Below are positions 54,229-63,102 of a stretch of 64,000 bases of DNA, in pieces. Position numbers and translations under genes: made by a program. The first letter of the stretch is position 1; each line of letters starts with the position of its first letter. The stretch covers positions 2,997,913 to 3,061,912 of the forward strand of contig PCDI01000003.1 in assembly GCA_002778195.1 (NCBI GenBank), read 5' to 3'. Under the pieces are notes generated by a model that was not told where the DNA came from, did no database searches, and saw only the letters and a list, made by a program, of their open reading frames with translations. This stretch comes from Raffaelea ambrosiae (Eukaryota > Ascomycota > Sordariomycetes > Ophiostomatales > Ophiostomataceae).

Positions 54229-55836
54229 ATGGCGAACGACGTGGAAGCACAGAAGAAAGCCGTCTCCGCCGACCACAAGATATCGCCCGTGGGCGTGTCT
54301 GGAAAACTATTGGACGATGGAGAGCAGAGCGCGCCCGGATCGTCCCCGTCTGTCCACGAAGCGAGCGTGGCTCGAGCGTGCGGCGGCGGCGGTGTCTTTG
54401 GGCGGCTGCTCGCCCTGGAGGCCGCCCTGGACCGCAAGTTTGGCATCGAAGCGCACGCCATTGAGCGCGTCCGTCCGGAGACCAAGACGGTGGCGCCGCC
54501 CTGGCACCACCAGGCGGCCATGTTCCTGCTGTGGTGCGGCGGCATCCTCAACATATCCAGTCTGTCGACGGGCCTCCTGGGCGCCGAGCTCGGCTTCGAC
54601 TTCAGCCGCAACGTCGCCCTGATTGTGTTTGGCAACCTTCTGGGCGCTGCCGTGACGGGCTGGTGCGCCACGCTGGGACCGGGCACGGGCCTGCGCCAGA
54701 TCTCCATCTCGCGCTACAGCTTTGGCTGGTACCCGTCCAAGATGGCCGCGGCGCTCAACGTGATCACGCAGATCGGCTTCTCGGCGCTGGCCTGCATCAC
54801 GGCCGGCTCGGCGCTGTCGGCCGTCTCGGACGGGCACGTCAGCAAGGCACTCGGCATCGTGATCATTGCCGTGGGCAGCTCGGTGGTCAACTTTTGCGGG
54901 CTCAAGGCCGTGCTGGTCTACGAGCGGCACGCGTGGGCCGTGTTCTTCGTCCTGTTCATGGTCATGTACGGCGAGATGGGGCCGCAGACCGACGTCCACA
55001 TGCCGACCTCCCTGCACGGCGCCGACCGCAGCGGCAACGCCCTGTCGCTGCTGGCCGTCATGTACGGCTTCAGCATCTCATGGTGCACGCTGGCGGCCGA
55101 CTACTACGTGCACTACCCGGTGACCACGTCGCGGCCCAAGGTGTTTCTGCTGTGCACCATGGGCATCACCGTGTCGACGTGCATCGCCATGATCCTCGGC
55201 GGCTGTGTGGGCTCGGCCATGCGCGCCGACCCCGACCTCGCCGACGTCTACAGCAGCCAGGGAATCGGCTTCCTGCTGCAGGCGATGCTGTACCCGCGCG
55301 GCTTCGCCAAGTTTGTGCTCGTCATCATGTCGCTGGCCGGCATCGGCCAGAACAGCATCAACCTGTACTCGTGCGCGCTGTCGATCCAGCAGTTTGCCCG
55401 CCCCTTTGCGCGCATCCCGCGCTTCCTCTGGTCCATTGCGCTGTTTGGCGTCGTCGTCGGGCTGGCCATTGCCGCGCAAAACTCGCTCAGCACGTACCTG
55501 CTGGACTTTCTGTCGCTGCTCGGCTACTGGATGACGTCGTTTTTCGTGCTCATCTTCCTCGAGCACTACGTGTTCCGCAAGGGCTCCCTGGACAACTACG
55601 ACCTGGACGGATGGAGCGACCCGAAGCGGCTCCCCATCGGGCTGGCGGGCGGCACGGCTTTTCTTGTCGGGGTCATCGGCTGGGTTATGGGCATGGTGCA
55701 GACGTGGTTTGTTGGCCCCTTGGGGAAGAAGATTGGCGCAGACGGTGGCGACATTGCCAACGAGCTCACAATGGTGTTTACGGCGGTGGTTTTTGTTCCG
55801 CTGCGGTATCTCGAGCTGAAGTATATCGGACGTTAA
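54229..55836 (+). CDS. NCS1 nucleobase:cation symporter, purine-cytosine permease type
   Basis: 535 residues, single exon. After a hydrophilic N-terminus, about 12 membrane helices start at residue 88. Typical NCS1 stretches: PETKTVAPPWHHQAAMFLLW, CGGILNISSLSTGLLG, GLRQISISRYSFGWYPSK, VMYGFSISWCTLAADYYVHY, and NSLSTYLLDFLSLLGYW followed by FLEHYVFRKG. Fungal Fcy-type members take up cytosine, adenine, guanine and hypoxanthine with protons at the plasma membrane; the exact substrate is not readable from sequence. Codon use is strongly GC-biased, producing long false frames on the other strands. Divergent from the dioxygenase gene. Confidence 0.93.
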   Translation: MANDVEAQKKAVSADHKISPVGVSGKLLDDGEQSAPGSSPSVHEASVARACGGGGVFGRLLALEAALDRKFGIEAHAIERVRPETKTVAPPWHHQAAMFLLWCGGILNISSLSTGLLGAELGFDFSRNVALIVFGNLLGAAVTGWCATLGPGTGLRQISISRYSFGWYPSKMAAALNVITQIGFSALACITAGSALSAVSDGHVSKALGIVIIAVGSSVVNFCGLKAVLVYERHAWAVFFVLFMVMYGEMGPQTDVHMPTSLHGADRSGNALSLLAVMYGFSISWCTLAADYYVHYPVTTSRPKVFLLCTMGITVSTCIAMILGGCVGSAMRADPDLADVYSSQGIGFLLQAMLYPRGFAKFVLVIMSLAGIGQNSINLYSCALSIQQFARPFARIPRFLWSIALFGVVVGLAIAAQNSLSTYLLDFLSLLGYWMTSFFVLIFLEHYVFRKGSLDNYDLDGWSDPKRLPIGLAGGTAFLVGVIGWVMGMVQTWFVGPLGKKIGADGGDIANELTMVFTAVVFVPLRYLELKYIGR

Positions 55837-55984
55837 CGGGAAGTGTAAGTAGTTGAAGTTGCATAGATAGCCAGCCAGCAATACGTTGCGAGCAATGCAG
55901 GTCACCTTCCCAGAGATACATCCGGACAAAGACACATTGGGCATGTCTTGACGATATGTTGCAACGCTGTATATGCGGAACCTA

Positions 55985-56301
55985 TTTACAGGAGGAGAGC
56001 CGGCCACGCAGCTCGCCACGACGCCGGCCAACAGGCTGCCCATGACCACTGACGCGTTGCCAGACAGGACCGTGACGGACACCGGGGCGTCGTACTGCGC
56101 CTGGTGGGACGCAGAGCCGACCTTGGGCGTGGCCTTGGGGTGCTCGACGTTGGCGAGATAGGTGTGGTATCCGAGAGCAAAGGTGACGTCGCCGTTGGCT
56201 GTCGAGCCGGTCTTGGTCCACATCGAGCGCTTGGCCGCCGGCGAGGCAACGGCTCCAGCGACAAGCGCGGCCTGAAGGCCGATCCTGGCCTGACGAGACA
56301 T
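55985..56301 (-). other. Possible N-terminal exon or gene fragment
   Basis: From ATG 56,301 the minus strand reads about 105 residues with a hydrophobic start (LQAALVAGAVASPA, possibly a signal peptide), then VTFALGYHTYLANVEHPKAT and SVTVLSGNASVVMGSLLAGV. A possible donor GTAAAT lies near 55,991. Beyond it the frame runs into the antisense of the permease, which is not coding. I found no second exon. A truncated secreted-protein gene is likelier than a complete one. Confidence 0.35.
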
Positions 56302-56602
56302 GTTGTGCAGGTCCTGAGTTGCCAGAGAAAGACATGCTCGGATTCTTCGGGTCGGCAGCGGAGTGACCTGTTATAGGGTCGAGTTGGCGACAATCAGTCA
56401 ACAGGCATCCCTGGTCTAACTGCATCGATCAGTTCCGGCAAGTATGTCCATCTACGGCATGGTCTTCTCAAAGACTGCTTTCCATCAGAGAAAAAAAAGT
56501 ATCAAAAAGCATCTTATTATTGAGAAAGAAGGTCTCGTCGATACACTCGAAACAAGTCCGCCAATGTCTATCGGGCGCCAGTGTTCTTCCGGGGAAAATA
56601 CA

Positions 56603-57304
56603 TCAAGCGGCGACTCCCACAGCAATCCAGGACACACCGCAGCCATAGATCCGCGTATCGCCCCAGAGATCCGCGTGCAAAACAAACCCGCCGGCGTCGA
56701 CGTCCGTCACGTAGGTCTTGAGCCGCGCAAACCGTTCGTTGCCCACATCCAAATGGTTCAAGGCCACCGAGACCTTGGGCGTGGCTGCAAACTTCTTGCC
56801 AAACGGGATGTATGCCTCTTCGTGTGACGACCCCCAGAGCCTGCCCTCGGCCTTCTTCCATATCCCGCAGTCCACCATCTGCGCCGGCGCTGCAGCGGCA
56901 CCGTCGTCCTTGTTGGTGGCGCGTGCCGCCGCCTCCAGGGCCCGGATCTGGTCTTGCTGGGCGATGGCCATTCGGCCGAGGACCGCGATGTGGTCCTGCT
57001 GGTCGGCGACCGTCTTTGTCAAGTCCTGCACCGCTCCCATGAGCTTGGTGATGGCCTGGTGGTCGGCGGCGCTGCTCGGCACGGGCAGCACGAAAGGCTG
57101 CGTGGCAGGCTTCTCGACAGGCGTTTGGCTGCCGCCGCCGCCGGCATGCGGCTCGCGTGCGGATCCGTCGTAGATGTGGAGTGTGAATTCGGGCTTGAGG
57201 ACAACCTGCCGCTTCAAAAGGCCGGGCAAGTCATCGGGCGTCAGGACAGCACTGCCCCCCATCTCGGTTTCGGTCGGGGAGAAGGAGATGTCGGTATGGG
57301 CCAT
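56603..57304 (-). CDS. H-type lectin domain protein
   Basis: 233 residues from ATG 57,304. Three parts: a disordered N-terminus with a Gly/Pro-rich stretch (to about 75), a coiled coil (about 80-125, AVQDLTKTVADQQDHIAVLG and QQDQIRALEAAARATN), and an H-type lectin domain (about 150-230, PF09458). The lectin part shows the family order: FAATPKVSVALNHLDVG, RLKTYVTDVDAGGFVLH and the closing CGVSWIAVGV with the usual SW. H-type lectins of snails and slime moulds bind N-acetylgalactosamine and trimerise; the coiled coil fits oligomer formation. No signal peptide, so cytosolic. A sugar-binding or defence role is inferred. Confidence 0.85.
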   Translation of the reverse strand: MAHTDISFSPTETEMGGSAVLTPDDLPGLLKRQVVLKPEFTLHIYDGSAREPHAGGGGSQTPVEKPATQPFVLPVPSSAADHQAITKLMGAVQDLTKTVADQQDHIAVLGRMAIAQQDQIRALEAAARATNKDDGAAAAPAQMVDCGIWKKAEGRLWGSSHEEAYIPFGKKFAATPKVSVALNHLDVGNERFARLKTYVTDVDAGGFVLHADLWGDTRIYGCGVSWIAVGVAA

Positions 57305-57702
57305 TTTTTGGGATTTGTTTGTCGATGGGTGAATTGTCCTTTGAAGAGGCTGTGCTAGGGAGTCGCTTTGTGTCAGCTGGAGGCACTTCCCTGATCTAGA
57401 GGAGTAGCCTTTATATGACCTTATCTTACTGTGCTGGATAGGGTTGACCCTTTTTGGCATACACTCAATAGTCGATAGTCGCCTTTCCTTTGATGGACAA
57501 AAGTCCTTGAGTTGTTCACGACGATAATGGGGGGGAACTGTTGATGGATGGGGAGGGAGAAAACAAGTCCTGCAGAGAATGGTGCACAACATGCAAACGG
57601 AAGGAAGGAGGGGTTGTTTCGGAAGGATTGTATCACCTGAGGCAGTGCAGGCCAATAAACAGGAGTGCTTACAGGACAGTGGGCATCAGCTGGGATGGTT
57701 GC
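57305..57702. other. Intergenic, no gene seen
   Basis: Promoter of the lectin gene and 3' end region of the F-box-like gene. The frame of the lectin is open to 57,655, but that extension is unlike coding sequence. Confidence 0.5.
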
Positions 57703-59382
57703 CTAGACTGATAGACTGACTGGGGGGTCGTCGCTGAAAGGCAAGAGTGTAGACCCCCTCCACCGCAACGGGCCAGGAGGCCCCCTCCCCCTGTCGACGA
57801 CCAACTGGCCTTGGACCACAAGTGATACGCCGGCCTTGCTGGACAGCTCTGTAATGGTGTCCATCACCGCAACGGTGTCCATCGCTGCCGCCGACTGGGA
57901 TATGCCGTGGTAGAGGTGTCCAATGTTGACCCGCCGCAGATGCGGATGGTGTGTTTGGCAGCCCTCCAGCAGCGCCGCCAGTGACGTGAATTGGCCGCCC
58001 GAGATCGTGCCCAGTTGCAGTGTCTCCAGAGACGCCGGCAGGATTGCTATGAGCTCGTCGGGGTCTGCCAAAGGCACGCCTGTGCGGTCCGGGGATCCCA
58101 TCATGGTGTAAGGGTCGACGTAGAGATGCCGGAGACGCGAGAACCGGGAGATGGAGGCGGCGGGCGCGCCCTCGTGGCTCGCCATGCATATATGCAGCTT
58201 CTCCATGGTGGCGGCATGGCGCCGAGCCAAATTCTGGATCAGTCGGCTGCCCTCTTGCTCGCGATGGTAAGCAAGGTCGGTCAGGTAGTTGTGGTAGCTG
58301 AACTCTGTGAGCGGGCCGCACGCATCCAAAAGCGAAAACAGCTGGGGCAGCGTGTAGCGGATCGAGAGGATCTGCAGGCGGGTGACGCGGCCGAGGGCGG
58401 GCAGGGCCGCGAAAGCGCTGGGGGGGGCCGGGTCCTCGGGATCGCCGAGAACGTCGCGGGCGTGCAGACGGCGGAGAGCGGGTGCCTGCGCGAGAAAGCC
58501 GGACAGCCCAAACAGCGACAGCTGCGTGTCGAGGGCCGCGCTTTCGTCAAAGGCAAGGCTGACGAGAGCGGGAAAGTAGACGGTGGCCGGGGCCGTCGTC
58601 GCGCGAGCCGACCGCGTCTCGGGCGTCGTGCCAAACAGCTCGGCAAACACCCACAGAGCTTCGTGTGCGGGCTTCCCGTCGGACGGCAGGAACACCTGCA
58701 GGCACTCCACGCCTGCCAGCTGCACCACGACCAGCTGCCGGAGGCATCGCAGCAGCGTATGCCCCGCCCGCCAGTCGACGAACGCGGGCACGTGGAGGCC
58801 CAGCCGGTCGAGCGCCCTCTGCATTTCTTTGGGCGGCTGCTGCTTCCCGTCAGCGATCGTGTCCATCATGCCGCCTGTTTCGTCCGGCCCTTGTGGGTTG
58901 GACACAAACGCGACCAGGTCGCTGGCCACCTCGGCGTAGCGGACGGCCCGGGCCAGGTCAGGCCGGTCGAGCAGCGTGCGCAGCAGGGACAGCAGGGCAC
59001 CCCCAGACCAGTCCCCCCGCACCCTTTGTGACCACGGCAGCGGCGGCGGCGGAAACGACAAGGAAGCGAGGCACCGGTGGAACAGCAGCGGCTGGGCCAC
59101 ATTGCGCAACCGCCGGCAGGCCCGGCTCAGAGCCAGCAGCGGCTTCCGCATCTGCCACAGCGGCTCCTGCGCCGTGCCCTCCATGTCGTCGCAGTCGAAG
59201 AGCGAGTGGAACTCGCAGTACGTGTCTCGTGACATCTGAAAAGAGAACGGCACGTCCGGGTAGACACAATGGGAGCAAAATTCGCGGCAGATCATCCCGA
59301 GCAAGTCACCGGGAAGGGTGTCGAGTCGGATGGGCTCCATTTTGCCGTCGTTGGTGGTGTTGCTGGCGTTGATGGCAGACAT
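57703..59382 (-). CDS. F-box-like protein, leucine-rich C-terminal part
   Basis: 559 residues from ATG 59,382; the frame is open to ATG 59,505, which would add 41 residues. Residues about 20-125 form an interrupted F-box: LDTLPGDLLGMICREFC, a linker, then LLALSRACRRLRNVAQPLLF. The rest has irregular leucine-rich elements such as LSLFGLSGFLAQAPALRRLH, LPALGRVTRLQILSIRYTL, FSRLRHLYVD, ILPASLETLQLGTISGG and HPHLRRVNIGHLYHGI, as in fungal F-box/LRR proteins that select ubiquitination targets. No intron needed. Similar genes are numerous and variable in Sordariomycetes. Target unknown. Confidence 0.75.
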   Translation of the reverse strand: MSAINASNTTNDGKMEPIRLDTLPGDLLGMICREFCSHCVYPDVPFSFQMSRDTYCEFHSLFDCDDMEGTAQEPLWQMRKPLLALSRACRRLRNVAQPLLFHRCLASLSFPPPPLPWSQRVRGDWSGGALLSLLRTLLDRPDLARAVRYAEVASDLVAFVSNPQGPDETGGMMDTIADGKQQPPKEMQRALDRLGLHVPAFVDWRAGHTLLRCLRQLVVVQLAGVECLQVFLPSDGKPAHEALWVFAELFGTTPETRSARATTAPATVYFPALVSLAFDESAALDTQLSLFGLSGFLAQAPALRRLHARDVLGDPEDPAPPSAFAALPALGRVTRLQILSIRYTLPQLFSLLDACGPLTEFSYHNYLTDLAYHREQEGSRLIQNLARRHAATMEKLHICMASHEGAPAASISRFSRLRHLYVDPYTMMGSPDRTGVPLADPDELIAILPASLETLQLGTISGGQFTSLAALLEGCQTHHPHLRRVNIGHLYHGISQSAAAMDTVAVMDTITELSSKAGVSLVVQGQLVVDRGRGPPGPLRWRGSTLLPFSDDPPVSLSV

Positions 59383-60237
59383 GAAAGACTCGCGAGTTGG
59401 GGAAAACAGATTTCTGCCTGCCACCCGGACAACCCTGCAAGCATCGTGGAACGCGTGACCAACGTGCAGGAAGAGCGACACAGGTATAAGCAGGCAGGCG
59501 CGCATGCGACATTAGAAGTTTCAAATCCGGCTTCATATTCGCCTATCCTAACTAAATCTTCCGGGAAGAAAGAGAACCAATTGTTTGCAGAAGTCGGCCA
59601 ATATTTTAAATCTCACAGAGTAGTGAGTGACTTGAATTTCGACTGGCAGGAAAGACGGCACAGAGGCATTGCTTATTTGGTGCCGTTTGGGTGCTGATAT
59701 CCTCCCCTCTCTCACCGTCTGGACTTGTTTAGCAGACATTTCTCCTGCTATCTCGCCCAAATGTTACAGTCCCCATAGCTTGTCTTCCATAGATTGGCCT
59801 CGTCCGAACATTGTGTGATACGATGTGGCAGCCGAGTTGGCACACCCTGTGTTGCTGCTGTATGAGTAGTTGCTGTTGTTCTCTTTAGATGGAGAAAGTA
59901 TATAAACATACGCTGTAAAAGGTGGGTTTTACTGCTACAACGAGGCACCTTGCAGGCCGCCAAGTCTAAATAAGCTTTTAGGTTCGACACGAACCCGCTC
60001 TGTGATGCGGCCCACTACAGTTGGCAATTCACGTGCCTATTGCTGCTCACTCTCGCCAAGCCACGGATGAAACAGAGATTTTCTGACCTTTCTGGTATTG
60101 GCACTGGGGGAGGTAGTCGTGGCTACGAACGTGTGAGAAAAGTAATCATCCTCGTTAGTCCAATTTTTGTGGACGAATACATGTACATAAACACCCAGTT
60201 CGTTCCGCAGGATTCCAATACCACGAGATACAAACAG
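59383..60237. other. Intergenic, no gene seen
   Basis: Short frames only. A 6-bp hairpin GGTTCG/CGAACC lies near 59,971-59,985; it lacks tRNA features. Confidence 0.5.
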
Positions 60238-61406
60238 TCAATCCGCTGCTGCAGGCTGGTTACCGGCCAAGTTACTGAGCAGAATCTTCATCCTTCTCGT
60301 TCGCCGAAGGAGGAAATGGACAGCCTGTGGCAAAGCAAATTCTTCATTATCCCTCCGATCGGCAATATAGCCCTGCGCCAGAATGTTGTTCATGTGCCGA
60401 ATGAGAGTCGTCGGCGATGCGCTGTCTTCCCAGTTCGGTAGATTCCAGCTCAAGGCCTCTACCAATGCGGGAGTCATTTTGTCATGCGCGAGTTCACTCC
60501 ACGTGCTTGCAGCAATTATTTCGTTCCGGGTCGTGTGAAAGACCTCCTCTCCACCGTTTGCTTGGTCCTGCAATTCGAGGCCTCTCAGTCTCTGCCACCT
60601 GTGTCTTTGCTCTGCACGTTGTTCCAGGTTGGATACGGCGGCCATGCCTGCGCCACAGCAGTCCAGGATGGTCAGCGTGTCGCAGTTCGCGTCCACGATG
60701 TCGTCCTGTATGTCTTCCCATCGAATGTAGGCAATTCTTCGATAGCTCTCGCTGTAGTCGTGTTACAAAGAGGCACTTGACAAATGATGATTCAGCACTG
60801 CTTACTAGTGGTTTCTGACCCGAATGCGAGTGTCTCTATCGTCAACCTCTAGCGCTTCCCAGAGTGTTCGTATTACAGCCTTTCGGGACGAATCTCCTCC
60901 TGCCGGATAATTGTGACTGTTGAAAAGGGCAGTTTGTTGTCAATAAAAGAACAATGAAGAAACTCATTGTAATCTGCGGTATCATACGTATGGATTTGAT
61001 ATCCACACCAGTCTTCTCCGTCACAAAACCCCCCGTGTCCGTGATAGTACACAATGGCCAGCGAGTCGCCCGCTTCGCACTCGTGCAAAAATGACGCTAC
61101 CCGCCTTTGCAAGGATCTCTGTGGTCTCAGCATCGGAATAGCATAGTTGTCGACATCATAACCCAACTTTACAAAAGCGGCCATCACATAATCAGTTTCT
61201 CGACTTAATCCTTCCAAGTCATAGTACTGGAATGTCAGCAATAATACTCTAATTTTTTTGTATGTGCAGCCGAATTCCTTGTCATCTTCTGCTTTTGCTT
61301 TTACTCCCACATGCTGGGACTCGTCTTGCCCAGGCTCGGACTGAAAGAAAGAATTTATTTCGGACGGGGGGTCCTCGTCAGTCATCATAAGTTCGGCGGT
61401 ACCCAT
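60238..61406 (-). CDS. Caspase-like (peptidase C14) protein
   Basis: Proposed 355 residues in three exons: 61,406-60,964, 60,916-60,806 and 60,751-60,238. Intron 2 (54 bp, GTAAGC...TACAG) is clear. Intron 1 (47 bp) has a weak GTTTCT donor but restores a smooth reading, YDTADYN-DHNYPAGGD. The p20 core shows IRVLLLTFQYYDLEGL, a helix, DSLAIVYYHGHGG with catalytic His124, and LTILDCCGAG with Cys217 as probable nucleophile. A helical C-terminal part follows. It therefore resembles the short fungal caspase/metacaspase-like proteins tied to programmed cell death. ATG 61,406 lies inside the methyltransferase relic; ATG 61,388 is an alternative. No effector or repeat domain is attached. Confidence 0.75.
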
Positions 61407-61865
61407 GTGAGCTGGATGGGCGACAGGTCCGTTCCGATAGCCTCGCTCTCGGGGTGCACGTCTGTAAAGTCACTGCCCGTTGCATGTTTAGCGAGATGGC
61501 GGTAACGCACGCACGAAAGACGTAGTTGGATCGTTGTCGTACATGGCCCGGGAACCAGTGCCAGTGCCAATGTCGAGTACTTTCTGCCCATGCCGTCTGT
61601 CAGTGGCTGTTGTATTCTGGTCTCGGCGTCTTCGCAACAGCAGGCGCGATGAGGGACATCCGTACGCCGACAGACTCGGGCAGAGGCGCCAGGTACAGCT
61701 TGTCATCGAGAAGCAGCGCGAAGACGTGGTGATAGATGGCCAGCAGACTGTTCTGCCGCTTGTCGTTGGAGCCCCAGTAGCTGGCCCCTCGGCGGTCGCT
61801 GTGGTACGTCCGCCCGCTCAGCGTGCGGCATTTGAGAATCGACGACGAAATGGACGGCACAACCT
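61385..61865 (-). pseudogene. Truncated LaeA-like methyltransferase
   Basis: Minus-strand exons about 61,865-61,666, 61,583-61,543 and 61,472-61,385 join through two good introns (82 and 70 bp). They read SISSSILKCRTLSGRTYH, SYWGSNDKRQNSL, YHHVFALLLDDKLYLAPLPE, then SAM-binding motif I VLDIGTGTGSRAIDFTD and HPESEAIGTDLSPIQLTW. This is the N-terminal third of TAM/LaeA-like class I methyltransferases. After VPPNL a TGA (61,387-61,385) ends it, and the remaining ~180 residues are absent. At the other end the reading meets plus-strand coding sequence with no ATG. Both ends are therefore breakpoints. Not functional. Confidence 0.75.
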
Positions 61866-61871
61866 GACCCA

Positions 61872-62604
61872 GATTGAGTTTCGCGACGGCGTGCTCTACT
61901 TGCACCAGAACGGACCGACTCTGGTCCCGTTTCCCGGCCATCTGAAAGAGAAGACCGAGCACAAGGAAGCCGTCATTGCGTTTAACCAATGCACGACGGC
62001 CATGCGGATGCTTCCGCGACTGCGGCGCCGGCTTCTGGACGATGGGTGGAAGGAGAGCATGGGCAGTATCCACCGTTACAAGGCTGACGACGTCGAAGCA
62101 GGATTCGCTGTCGAACTGATCAGCATCATGATTGACCGCCCCGTCTTCCATATCCAGAACGCGCTCTTTGCCCCGATGCAGAAGAAGTCCGATAGCCGCC
62201 ACCAGGTCCTGGTGTACAAGATTCTCTCCTTCCGCTCCGTCGGCATCGAGCAGTGGATTGTCGAAACGACAGGATGCCAGTACGGTCTCCGCCAGCCGCT
62301 GCTCCCGTATCCCCAGTACATGGCCGACTACGGCAGCAAGATTGTCGACACCTCGAGCCCATGGGGCCCCCTCACCCAGTTCGGGGACCTGGACTGCTTC
62401 GAGGAGGACGCGGGCCTGAACAAGGCCCTCGGCGCCACCGGATATTCGCAGGCCGAGCGGCAATCGCGCGAGCACTTCTTCAAATTTGTGGACAAGAATG
62501 GGATGACTAGCAAGGATCTCTACGGCACGACGCAGCGGTTTGGTGTCACCTTTCACAGCTACGTTTCCGCGCTTATGGAGCATATGCGGCAGACCTTTGT
62601 GTGA
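61872..62604 (+). CDS. C-terminal part of an unrecogn­ised gene (5' end missing)
   Basis: About 243 residues from IEFRDGVLYLHQNG to a stop at 62,604, highly protein-like: PMQKKSDSRHQVLVYKIL, GLRQPLLPYPQYMADYG, SPWGPLTQFGDLDCFEED, REHFFKFVDKNGMTSKDLY. The frame is open upstream to 61,534, but that part is the antisense of the methyltransferase relic. A splice-acceptor-like CTGACCCAG ends at 61,871, so this is probably a last exon whose upstream exons are gone. No good ATG near. I do not recognise the family; it may be a pseudogene. Confidence 0.5.
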
Positions 62605-63102
62605 GCTCATCACTGGTCTGCCGGACGGCGGGTGAACGGGAACACTCGATGGAGAAGAATGAAAAACATGAGTTGCTGCGGAAGAGCGTGGCTCCTACGC
62701 GGATGCGCGAAAGAGATCTTTTGGCGGAGTGGACTAGAGATGGCCATCTTTTCCACGTCTGAATGCTGTGCAGGGGGATTTAAGCCACGGGTCGCGTTTG
62801 CGTCCTATGATACGCATAGCTAAACTGGGGGTTGGGGCATTTCAGCAAAGTGAAAATTAGGGCCAAGCAATAAATGGCAGACCAGCTTGATGCAACGCGT
62901 CTTCGTGATGAATCGTCAGATATTAAACGACGTTGTGTCCATAGCTTCATCTAAACAGCTGTCGGCTACGACTCTGCCATTCAAGTGTCAGAAATTAAAA
63001 CTTTGACGCCAGGTGCCACCAAGCAAACTCCCACGCAAGTAAGCATACTGCTGCCAAAATTCGTCGACCAGAGGAGGGCCAGGTCTCTTTCTCTGGATTC
63101 GG
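62605..63102. other. Intergenic, no gene seen
   Basis: 3' regions of two convergent genes. Only short frames. Confidence 0.5.

Noticed and set aside
54531..55856. 441-codon plus-strand frame inside the NCS1 permease
   Set aside because: Out-of-frame shadow rich in Arg/His/Pro; the permease frame carries all family motifs.
55078..56301. 407-codon minus-strand frame
   Set aside because: Only the first ~105 residues are plausible; the rest is antisense of the permease.
57991..59031. 346-codon plus-strand frame over the F-box-like gene
   Set aside because: Arg/Gln/Gly-rich shadow; the minus strand has the F-box and leucine-rich pattern.
59971..59985. tRNA T-arm-like GGTTCG hairpin
   Set aside because: No acceptor, D or anticodon arms around it. 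No tRNA or rRNA was found anywhere in the window.
61880..62613. Minus-strand frame joined to the methyltransferase relic
   Set aside because: This part is antisense of the plus-strand gene ending at 62,604; only 61,385-61,865 matches a methyltransferase.
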